10,041 nt of DNA, taken from an uncultured Oscillospiraceae bacterium. GTDB taxonomy: Bacteria; Bacillota; Clostridia; Oscillospirales; Acutalibacteraceae. Below the pieces are notes generated by a model. The model was given only the letters and a program-made list of their open reading frames with translations. It did no database searches and had not been told where the DNA came from. The position numbers were made by a program, and so were the translations under genes. Below, piece after piece: positions 1-6,285 of this stretch. Position 1 is the first letter of the stretch; each line of letters opens with the position of its first letter. Location: positions 1 to 10,041 of the forward strand of contig USQH01000045.1 of the NCBI GenBank assembly GCA_900556765.1. Reading direction: 5' to 3'.

Positions 1-1
1 A

Positions 2-802
2 TCAATAATAGTATCCGTCACTGTCATAATATTCTCTGTAATTTCCGCTGCGATATTTGTATCTGTACCCGTATCTTTTTCTGCCGCCCTGAGAATCATT
101 CAGTATAAAACCAAGAATCTTCGCATTGGCAAATTGCAATGCGTTTATGGATTTCTTGAGATGCTCATGCAGCGTAAAAGTTTCACGCACGGTAATAATG
201 TAACCGTCAATATACTTTATCAGCGACAGCGCATCACTGACCATTGCGACAGGCGGTGTGTCGATGATAATGTAGTCGTAGTATTCAGACAGCGTGTCCA
301 TCAATTCTGCAGCAGTAGATGAGAGCAATAACTCAGACGGGTTAGGGGGGATAGGCCCAGCTGTCATGCAGTCAAATCCGTATGTGGTTTTCTTAATAAT
401 TTCGTTGAGCTGAGTGCAGCCGCCGAGTACATTGCTGAGTCCCATCACATTCTTAACTCCGAGATATTTGTGTACGGATGATTTCCGCATATCGCCGTCG
501 ATAAGCAACACCTTTGCACCGCTCTGAACGAAAGCAATTGCCAAATTGATGCAGGTTGTGGTCTTTCCCTCTGCCGCAGCGGAACTTGTGACCGCAATTT
601 TTTTACATCCCTCTGTTCCTGTGAGAGCAAAATTGACATTGGCTCGTGTTGCCTTATAAGCTTCTTTTACAAGAAACGGAGAAACATCACTCAAAATTAG
701 CGGGGTAGTGCGTGCTGATTTGTTTTTCTTATCTTTCTTACCGCTTTTTTTTTCGATATCCTTGGTATCGTCATTATTAGTAGTATTTGTAGCTTGCTTC
801 AT
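2..802 (-). CDS. cpsD: CpsD/CapB-type tyrosine autokinase (BY-kinase) for capsule or exopolysaccharide
   Basis: Cytoplasmic ATP-dependent tyrosine kinase that phosphorylates its own tail and, with its membrane partner CpsC, controls polysaccharide polymerisation and export. Seen in the 266 residues: the EAYKATRAN segment at about 47-55 typical of the family; Walker A around 73-83 (SSAAAEGKTTT, Lys80); Walker A' around 98-107 (VLLIDGDMRK, Asp102 and Asp104); Walker B around 178-184 (IIIDTPP, Asp181); and a C-terminal tail with 10 tyrosines in its last 23 residues, the expected autophosphorylation cluster. The first ~30 residues are a Lys/Asp/Thr-rich extension of low complexity. The ATG at 800-802 follows an AAGGAG site about 12 bases upstream, and its first 26 bases lie inside the end of cpsC, implying translational coupling. 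The gene is complete: its TGA stop is at the window edge. Family assignment is firm; the polysaccharide made is unknown. Confidence 0.95.
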   Translation of the reverse strand: MKQATNTTNNDDTKDIEKKSGKKDKKNKSARTTPLILSDVSPFLVKEAYKATRANVNFALTGTEGCKKIAVTSSAAAEGKTTTCINLAIAFVQSGAKVLLIDGDMRKSSVHKYLGVKNVMGLSNVLGGCTQLNEIIKKTTYGFDCMTAGPIPPNPSELLLSSTAAELMDTLSEYYDYIIIDTPPVAMVSDALSLIKYIDGYIITVRETFTLHEHLKKSINALQFANAKILGFILNDSQGGRKRYGYRYKYRSGNYREYYDSDGYYY

Positions 803-1544
803 TTGATGAACGAGCTCCTTTTTTGCGATATTCTTTATAACTGCTGCCGCCGCCGACGTAAAAATTAGGTATTATTCCGAGATTCGGAATACCGTATTTT
901 TCTTCAACCTCAGATGCAGACTTGACTCTTGTGTCGAGCATTTCGAGCAGGTATAGCAGAACGAGGGTTAAGACCGCTGCCAAAACAAAAGCGATAGCGG
1001 TGTAAAAAGCGATAGATGGCTTATCCACAACCGAAAGAATTGGCGTGTCGATGGTTTTCAGATCGCTGTATGTCATATAACCCGATGCGTATTGGGGTGC
1101 GAGCTTCATAAAACTGGCTGCGACTTTTTCGGCAAACTCGGCATTGGCCGATTTAACATTAACATAAAAAATGTATGCGTCCTCTGAGCTTGAAAAGTAG
1201 ATTGAGGAGCTGACCTGACCGGTAGATACATAATTGTTGTAACCTGCGTCTTTAAGCACAAGCTGCAAAAACTCGCGGCTTTTAAGCAACTCCTGATACG
1301 TGTTTATCGAGTATATAGCGTAGTTTGTATCACTGTAAGCGCCGCTCGGTGAAAGGGTGTTATCCTTTTGTTCGCTCCAATGAGTGTTGACTATGAGCGA
1401 ACCCTTATATGTGTAGGTTGTGGTACCTGTAACATATGTTATATAAAATGCGACAAGCGCAACGGAAACGGCTGAAACAAGAACGATCACTATATTTTTC
1501 TTTATAAATGACAAGATGTCAACTAATGATACGTCTTTGCCCAA
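777..1544 (-). CDS. cpsC: CpsC/Wzz-type chain-length regulator and activator of the tyrosine kinase
   Basis: Membrane protein of the polysaccharide co-polymerase family. In Gram-positives the kinase is split, and this partner's cytoplasmic end switches CpsD on while its outer loop influences chain length. Seen: a short cytoplasmic N-terminus, a first membrane segment at about residues 18-38, an extracellular domain of about 140 residues, a KPS motif directly before a second membrane segment at about 180-201, then the ASEVEEKYGIPNLGIIPN motif typical of the family and a short tail rich in Tyr, Lys and Ser ending YKYY. I start it at a TTG (1542-1544), eight bases after a GGAGG at 1553-1557. The longer reading that begins with TTG at 1559 would place that ribosome site inside the gene. 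Length with this start is 255 residues. It heads the operon and overlaps cpsD by 26 bases. A second TTG at 1545-1547 is an alternative start. Confidence 0.92.
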   Translation of the reverse strand: MGKDVSLVDILSFIKKNIVIVLVSAVSVALVAFYITYVTGTTTYTYKGSLIVNTHWSEQKDNTLSPSGAYSDTNYAIYSINTYQELLKSREFLQLVLKDAGYNNYVSTGQVSSSIYFSSSEDAYIFYVNVKSANAEFAEKVAASFMKLAPQYASGYMTYSDLKTIDTPILSVVDKPSIAFYTAIAFVLAAVLTLVLLYLLEMLDTRVKSASEVEEKYGIPNLGIIPNFYVGGGSSYKEYRKKGARSSNEASYKYY

Positions 1545-1552
1545 CAAAAACA

Positions 1553-1557
1553 CCTCC
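1553..1557 (-). promoter_or_regulatory. Ribosome binding site that sets the cpsC start
   Basis: On the minus strand GGAGG lies here, eight bases before the TTG at 1542-1544 and five before the TTG at 1545-1547. It overlaps codons 1-3 of the longest open frame, so that frame's upstream start (TTG at 1559) is unlikely to be used. Confidence 0.8.
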
Positions 1558-1577
1558 AAATTAATACTATATTTGAC

Positions 1578-1606
1578 AGTATACTATAAAAAATAATAGA
1601 AAGCAA
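1578..1606 (-). promoter_or_regulatory. Sigma-A-type promoter of the cpsC-cpsD operon
   Basis: On the minus strand the -35 hexamer is TTGCTT (1601-1606), followed by a 17-base spacer and the -10 hexamer TATACT (1578-1583). Transcription would start near 1571, about 15 bases before the cpsC ribosome site. This supports cpsC as the first gene of the operon. Confidence 0.75.
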
Positions 1607-1627
1607 CAAAAATGTTGTGAAAAGTAC

Positions 1628-1655
1628 AAAATCGCCGGCTTGTCCGGAGCTGAGT
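1628..1655 (-). terminator. Possible weak terminator after the ymdB-like gene
   Basis: A short CCGG-loop-CCGG hairpin (1636-1639 with 1645-1648) lies between the stop of the ymdB-like gene and the cpsC promoter. On the minus strand it is followed only by GATTTTG, so both the stem and the T-run are short. It is the only candidate I see in the 1560-1699 gap. Read-through into cpsC is possible. Confidence 0.3.
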
Positions 1656-1699
1656 TTTTTGCTTTTAAAAACCTTTTGAAAGTAATGGTAAATTTGTTG

Positions 1700-2476
1700 C
1701 TACATTATGCTGATCCGCTCAGCCGAAATGCATTTTCCGCTGCTGTTGTCTACTGTAAAAATGCAGCCGCTCATAATACACGGACCGTCTGCATTTGCGA
1801 AGCGAACCGGCAGCTTTTCCTTCATTTTTTTGATCGCAAGCTCAGGCCTTACCCCGAGAACAGAGTTGAACGGCCCGGTCATGCCGATATCGGTAATAAA
1901 ACCGGTACCGTTAGGCAGTATCTGTTCGTCGGCAGTTTGGACATGCGTGTGTGTGCCGAAAAGTGCGGATATGTGACCGTCGAGATAGTAAGCAAGCGCT
2001 TTCTTTTCGGCAGTTGCTTCAGCGTGCATATCGACCATAATAATATTTACGCCGTCACTTTTCAGACGATCGACCGTTTTGTCAGCGATGTCAAACGGAC
2101 TTTCCAGCGGTTCGGTGTAAACGACGCCCATAATGTTGATAACGCCGATCCTCGCATAACCGAAGTCAACAACCGTATAGCCCTTTCCATAGGTGCCGAC
2201 GGGGTAATTGGCAGGCCGCAGTATGAGGTCGCTTTCATCATAAAGCGGGTACATTTCGCTACGGCGAAAAGAATGGTTGCCGCCTGTGATGATGTCAGCC
2301 CCGCTGTCAAGTATATGCTGTGCCGATCGAGGGGTTATACCGTTGCCGTCGGCGGAATTTTCGCCGTTGACAATAACGGCGTCAATAGCTTTTAAGCGCT
2401 TGATCGCCGGCAGTTTGCTTCGCAAAAATTCGCACCCTGCGCTGCCGACTACATCACCGATGCATAAAATGTTCAT
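1700..2476 (-). CDS. ymdB: YmdB-like metallophosphoesterase (TIGR00282 type)
   Basis: Cytoplasmic dinuclear-metal phosphodiesterase. Bacillus YmdB hydrolyses 2',3'-cyclic nucleotides and affects biofilm and motility choice, and in many Firmicutes the gene lies near the RNase Y gene. The 258-residue length matches the family (about 260). Metal-site residues are all present in order: Asp8 (IGDVVG), Glu39-Asn40 (NGEN), Asn67-His68 (GGNH), His151 (DMHAE), and His176 and His178 (GTHTHVQT). The segment after Asn67-His68 reads SFRR where Bacillus-type proteins have TWD, a change outside the metal ligands. The ATG start gives the family's usual N-terminus, although the ribosome site before it is weak. 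It lies 39 bases after the degV stop and is probably co-transcribed with it. The enzyme class is clear; the physiological substrate here is inferred. Confidence 0.93.
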   Translation of the reverse strand: MNILCIGDVVGSAGCEFLRSKLPAIKRLKAIDAVIVNGENSADGNGITPRSAQHILDSGADIITGGNHSFRRSEMYPLYDESDLILRPANYPVGTYGKGYTVVDFGYARIGVINIMGVVYTEPLESPFDIADKTVDRLKSDGVNIIMVDMHAEATAEKKALAYYLDGHISALFGTHTHVQTADEQILPNGTGFITDIGMTGPFNSVLGVRPELAIKKMKEKLPVRFANADGPCIMSGCIFTVDNSSGKCISAERISIM

Positions 2477-2515
2477 GTCAGCTTTCTCGCTTTTTTGATT
2501 TTTTATCTGTGATTT

Positions 2516-3364
2516 TTATTTTTTGATGAACAGAACGCCGAGCGTACCCGGACCGCAGTGAGCGGATATGGTGCAGCCTGCGCTTGTCTCCAATACTTCA
2601 TCAAAGTAACCGAGTCCGGAGACATAATCATAAACGGCCTTTACGCGTTCATCATCGGACCCCATGGTGTGCGTAACGAAGCAACGGCTTTTGTCGATAT
2701 TATTAATGTCGCTGAGACGCGCTTTTGCATATTCGAGAAGAACGTCACCAAGTTTGCCGCGGTATTTTTTACCGACATCCATTTTTCCGTTTTTGACCTC
2801 AATACAAGGCTTGAGCTTGAGCATATTAGCGCCCAGCATTGCCAGAGCGGAGCATCTGCCGCCCTTATACAGATATGTCAATGTGTCTATAATAAACGAT
2901 GCATCAACATTGTCTGTCAATGCACATATTTTGTCATAAATATCCTGCGCTTCGACACCGCTGGCGGCAAGCTCGGCTGCTTTAATAACAAGCAGAGCGA
3001 TACCGGTTGAAAGGTTGCGGCTGTCGATTACAAAAACATTTCCGATATCTTCGGCGGCAAGCTTTGCGTTGTTATACATTGACGACATTTCCGCGCTGAT
3101 ACAAAAGTGAACGACGGCGTCACCTTGTTTTAACAGCTTTTTAAAGTGATCGGTATATCCCTGATAGTTGACCGCCGATGTTTTCGCGAGATCTCCGGTA
3201 CGGTCATAGTATTCAAACAGATCGGTGGGGAAGACGTCTATACCGTCAATGCGGGATTCGTTGCCGAGCGTTACAGGGCAGTGGCAGATATTAAGGCTGT
3301 ATCGGTCTATAATTTCCTTTGAAAGGTCGCAGGTGCTGTCGGCGCTGATAATTACTTTACTCAA
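2516..3364 (-). CDS. degV: DegV family fatty-acid-binding protein (FakB-like)
   Basis: Cytoplasmic carrier that binds a single fatty acid. In the FakA/FakB system the bound acid is presented to the kinase FakA for acyl-phosphate formation, feeding phospholipid synthesis. Over 282 residues the fold signatures appear in order: an ADST motif at residues 8-11, a KTSA loop around 61-64, SAEMSSMYNNA around 90-100, the DSRNLSTG segment around 114-121, TLTYLYKGGR around 161-170, and the C-terminal SAHCGPGTLGVLF around 267-279. By family comparison, Thr62, one of Ser94/95 and His269 are likely contacts for the fatty-acid head group. Translation starts at a TTG (3362-3364) nine bases after AGGAG. No fakA is in the window. 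Which fatty acid it prefers cannot be read from sequence alone. Confidence 0.94.
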   Translation of the reverse strand: MSKVIISADSTCDLSKEIIDRYSLNICHCPVTLGNESRIDGIDVFPTDLFEYYDRTGDLAKTSAVNYQGYTDHFKKLLKQGDAVVHFCISAEMSSMYNNAKLAAEDIGNVFVIDSRNLSTGIALLVIKAAELAASGVEAQDIYDKICALTDNVDASFIIDTLTYLYKGGRCSALAMLGANMLKLKPCIEVKNGKMDVGKKYRGKLGDVLLEYAKARLSDINNIDKSRCFVTHTMGSDDERVKAVYDYVSGLGYFDEVLETSAGCTISAHCGPGTLGVLFIKK

Positions 3365-3373
3365 ATTATTTCA

Positions 3374-3378
3374 CTCCT
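3374..3378 (-). promoter_or_regulatory. Ribosome binding site supporting the TTG start of degV
   Basis: AGGAG on the minus strand, nine bases before the TTG at 3362-3364. No in-frame ATG nearby gives the DegV family N-terminus (SKVIISADST), so the TTG start is well supported. Confidence 0.75.
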
Positions 3379-3455
3379 GTTTATTTTTCGGCTTGTTTGC
3401 CGATATATTCAATGTTTTGTGCTGTACTTTTAAAATTTCCTATTTATACAGGCTA

Positions 3456-3484
3456 ATTATATATCCTCGTGACGCAAATTACAA
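3456..3484 (-). promoter_or_regulatory. Sigma-A-type promoter of degV-ymdB
   Basis: Minus strand TTGTAA (3479-3484), a 17-base spacer, and a perfect TATAAT (3456-3461). Transcription would begin near 3449, leaving a leader of about 85 bases. The leader contains a small hairpin with five-base arms TCGGC/GCCGA (3388-3403) shortly upstream of the ribosome site. Confidence 0.8.
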
Positions 3485-3617
3485 TATTTTTTCAAAAATA
3501 GGTTACAATTCAGGATATAACGTCGATTGCCAATACTTTATTATAGTTTTTTACGTATTAAACAGTATAAAATATACAGGTGTTGATAAAAAGTAAATAT
3601 CGTCACGGATGAAATAG

Positions 3618-3634
3618 CATAAAATGATTTTATG
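3618..3634. repeat. Perfect inverted repeat in the degV-glgP intergenic region
   Basis: CATAAAA, three-base spacer TGA, TTTTATG: seven-base perfect arms. It lies about 125 bases upstream of the glgP -35 box and could be an operator or simply AT-rich chance palindromy. Confidence 0.45.
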
Positions 3635-3682
3635 AAAGCCGAAATATTGCTCATGTATTGTGAAAAATGCTGTAAAATGTGG

Positions 3683-3700
3683 CTAAATTTAAATATTTAG
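3683..3700. repeat. Inverted repeat upstream of the glgP promoter
   Basis: Arms CTAAAT and ATTTAG separated by TTAAAT, an 18-base near-symmetric AT-rich site about 60 bases upstream of the glgP -35 box. A regulator-binding site is possible but no protein is identified. Confidence 0.35.
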
Positions 3701-3757
3701 GATATTTTATATGAAAAATATACAAAAAATTAACTCATATCAGTTGTAATAAAACAC

Positions 3758-3786
3758 TTGAATTATTATGTCGAGTGTAATATTAT
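3758..3786 (+). promoter_or_regulatory. Probable promoter of the glgP operon
   Basis: TTGAAT (3758-3763), a 17-base spacer, and TATTAT (3781-3786) set in a run of alternating A and T that also contains a perfect TATAAT at 3786-3791. Transcription would start near 3793, giving a leader of about 50 bases before glgP. Confidence 0.6.
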
Positions 3787-3846
3787 ATAATATAGTAATG
3801 TTTAATTTAAAATCGGCTGAATAATTTTCTTTTTTCGGAGGGGAAT

Positions 3847-6285
3847 ATGAACAGATATACAATAAAACAAATCGAGAATATGATAACCGCAAAGCTGTCG
3901 CACAATTTCGGTGTTATGCCTGAAGAGGCGTCGGATGACACATTTTACAAGGCGTGCGTCATGGTAATCAAGGATATTATCAAGCAGAACAAGACCGCTT
4001 TTGACGAGCGCGCAAATGCTCAGCAGACAAAACAGGTCTTTTATCTCTGTATGGAGTTCCTTATGGGCCGTTCTTTTAAAAATTCGCTTTACAATCTCGG
4101 ACTTGAGCACACTTTCAGCCGCGCTCTTTCTTCGTTTGGCGTAAAACTTGAGCGCCTTTATGAATTGGAGCCTGATGCCGGTCTCGGCAACGGCGGATTG
4201 GGTCGACTTGCCGCCTGTATTCTTGACGGCCTTGCCAACGGCGACTATTATGCAATGGGCTATTCGATTCGTTATGAGTACGGTATATTCCGTCAGAAGC
4301 TGGTCGACGGTTGGCAGGCGGAGACACCCGACTTTTGGTTGCCCGGAGGCGATGTATGGTTTGAGGAACGTTCCGATGAGGCTGTCGATGTTTCTTTTGA
4401 CGGTCATGTGAATGAGTGGTGGGACGGAACATATCATCATGTAGAGACTACGGACGCTACTATTGTGCGCGCCGTACCATATGATATGATGATTCCCGGA
4501 AAGGGCGGCGACGGCGTTGCGGTCCTGCGCTTGTGGGAGGCTACCAAGCCCGGCTTTGATATGGCTCTGTTCAATCAGGGCGACTACCTCAGAGCGGTTG
4601 AGGAAAACGCAATGGCTGAGGCGATAAGCAAGGTGCTGTACCCCGCGGACAACCATTACGAAGGCAAGTCGCTCCGACTTCGTCAGCAGTATTTCCTTGT
4701 TTCCGCGTCTATTCAGGACATTGTTCGTCATCACCTTGCCAAATACGGTACTTTGGACAATTTGCCGGATAAGGTCGCTGTCCATATTAACGATACTCAT
4801 CCTGCGCTCAGTATTCCCGAGCTTATGCGTATCATGCTGGACGAATGCGGTTACTCGTGGGAGGCGGCGTGGAGTATTGTTACCCGTACAGTCGGATATA
4901 CTAATCATACCGTCATGCGCGAGGCTCTTGAGTGCTGGAATGAGGAACTGTTCAGACAGCGCCTGCCGCGTATCCATCAGATCGTGCAGGAGATTAATCG
5001 CCGTTTCCGCCAGGAGGTAATTGATAAGACCGGCAACTGGGATATTGCCAACCGTACCGCTATTATTGATAACGGCGCCGTACGCATGGCAAACCTGTCG
5101 GTAGCCGGCTCACACTGTGTAAACGGCGTTTCGCGCCTGCACAGCGATATTCTTACGCAGTCGGTGTTCAGCGATTTTTACAGCGTATATCCCGAAAAGT
5201 TCTGCAACGTCACAAACGGAATTGCTCACCGCCGCTGGCTGTGTCAGGCGAATCCGGAGCTTTCCGCGCTCATAAAGGAGCTTATCGGTGACGGTTATGT
5301 TAAAAATGCCGCCGAACTTGAAAAGTTGATGAAGTATACCGACGATGCTCAGGTCATTGACCGTTTGGCGCAGATTAAGCGCGATAACAAGGAGCGCTTT
5401 GCAAAATATGTTAAGTCGGCGGGCTACGGCGAGCTGAATATTGATTCTGTGTTTGATGTTCAGGTCAAGCGCTTGCATGAGTATAAGCGTCAGCAGATGA
5501 ATGCTCTGCACATTTTGACCGATTATCTGTATATAAAGAATAATCCCAATGCACCCTTTACACCTAAAACTTATATTTTCGGTGCAAAGGCAGCTCCCGG
5601 ATACTATGTTGCCAAGCAGATTATTCAAATGATTTATAAGATTTCGCAGATGATCGACAAGGACCCCGCAATGAAGGGCAAGCTGAAGGTCGTTTACGTC
5701 GAGGATTACCGTGTTACGCTGGCTGAGCTGCTTATGCCTGCCGCCGAAATCAGCGAGCAGATATCTCTTGCAGGAACAGAGGCGAGCGGTACCGGTAATA
5801 TGAAATTCATGCTCAACGGCGCTCTTACTCTCGGTACAGAGGACGGTGCAAACGTTGAAATACACGAGGCAGTCGGCGATGACAATATCTTTATTTTCGG
5901 TATGCTTGCCAATGAGGTCGACCGCCTGCGTGCGAACGGTTACAATCCGATGAATTACTACAATAACAACGCACAGCTTCGCGAAGTGGTCGATATGATC
6001 GGCCGCGATATCGACGGTATGAGCTTTGATAATATTAAGCATATTCTGCTGTCGAGCGATACCTACATGGCTTTTGCCGATTATGCCGATTACTGCGCCG
6101 CTCATCAGCGTGCCGATGCCCTTTACGCGGATAAAACGGCATGGAACCGTGCGTCACTGATCAACATTGCAAAATCGGGCAGATTTGCCATTGACCGTCT
6201 GGTCGATGAGTACGCTCAGAATATCTGGGGCTTGAACCGCGTCGAAAAGGCGGAAAAAAAGGTTGATAAAAAGGTCGAAAAATAA
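3847..6285 (+). CDS. glgP: Glycogen/starch/alpha-glucan phosphorylase (GT35)
   Basis: Cytoplasmic enzyme that uses phosphate to remove glucose one unit at a time from the non-reducing ends of alpha-1,4-glucans, giving glucose-1-phosphate, with pyridoxal phosphate as cofactor. The 812-residue length is normal for bacterial members. Seen: the LGNGGLGR motif at 113-120; the RLHEYKRQ motif at 542-549; and EASGTGNMKF around 645-654, where Lys653 is the expected pyridoxal-phosphate lysine, followed by NGALTLGTEDGANVEI. The ATG at 3847 follows a strong GGAGG ribosome site (3837-3841) five bases upstream. The extreme C-terminus is a Lys/Glu/Val tail (VEKAEKKVDKKVEK) that looks added to the family core. 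The stop directly abuts the next gene, a GH13 hydrolase, making a glucan breakdown pair. Function is assigned with high confidence; glycogen versus maltodextrin as main substrate is not decided by sequence. Confidence 0.97.
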   Translation: MNRYTIKQIENMITAKLSHNFGVMPEEASDDTFYKACVMVIKDIIKQNKTAFDERANAQQTKQVFYLCMEFLMGRSFKNSLYNLGLEHTFSRALSSFGVKLERLYELEPDAGLGNGGLGRLAACILDGLANGDYYAMGYSIRYEYGIFRQKLVDGWQAETPDFWLPGGDVWFEERSDEAVDVSFDGHVNEWWDGTYHHVETTDATIVRAVPYDMMIPGKGGDGVAVLRLWEATKPGFDMALFNQGDYLRAVEENAMAEAISKVLYPADNHYEGKSLRLRQQYFLVSASIQDIVRHHLAKYGTLDNLPDKVAVHINDTHPALSIPELMRIMLDECGYSWEAAWSIVTRTVGYTNHTVMREALECWNEELFRQRLPRIHQIVQEINRRFRQEVIDKTGNWDIANRTAIIDNGAVRMANLSVAGSHCVNGVSRLHSDILTQSVFSDFYSVYPEKFCNVTNGIAHRRWLCQANPELSALIKELIGDGYVKNAAELEKLMKYTDDAQVIDRLAQIKRDNKERFAKYVKSAGYGELNIDSVFDVQVKRLHEYKRQQMNALHILTDYLYIKNNPNAPFTPKTYIFGAKAAPGYYVAKQIIQMIYKISQMIDKDPAMKGKLKVVYVEDYRVTLAELLMPAAEISEQISLAGTEASGTGNMKFMLNGALTLGTEDGANVEIHEAVGDDNIFIFGMLANEVDRLRANGYNPMNYYNNNAQLREVVDMIGRDIDGMSFDNIKHILLSSDTYMAFADYADYCAAHQRADALYADKTAWNRASLINIAKSGRFAIDRLVDEYAQNIWGLNRVEKAEKKVDKKVEK

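Larger units (their letters stand above)
3365..3846 (+). other. Gene-free AT-rich region between divergent degV and glgP
   Basis: No open frame of convincing length or with a ribosome site lies here. From left to right it holds the degV leader and promoter, about 270 bases of very AT-rich DNA with two palindromes (3618-3634 and 3683-3700), then the glgP promoter and leader. I checked it for a catabolite-control (cre) box and saw no good match. I recognise no known riboswitch. It most likely carries control sites for one or both divergent transcripts. Confidence 0.6.

Noticed and set aside
1640..2395. Plus-strand open frame of 251 codons opposite the ymdB-like gene
   Set aside because: The opposite frame is a complete YmdB-type protein with all metal ligands. 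The plus-strand translation has no domain pattern.
2558..3010. Plus-strand open frame of 150 codons opposite degV
   Set aside because: Shadow of a clear DegV gene with its own promoter and ribosome site.
3632..3650. Possible catabolite-control (cre) box near ATGAAAGCCGAAAT
   Set aside because: The central CG is displaced by one base relative to the cre consensus and the right half does not match.
3802..4977. Minus-strand open frame of 391 codons opposite glgP
   Set aside because: It is the mirror of a strongly conserved phosphorylase frame, shows no recognisable domain and has no ribosome site. Long antisense frames are common opposite such genes.
5110..6105. Minus-strand open frame of 331 codons opposite the glgP C-terminal domain
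   Set aside because: Shadow of glgP codons (rich in Ile, His, Val and Asn). No family features and no start signals.
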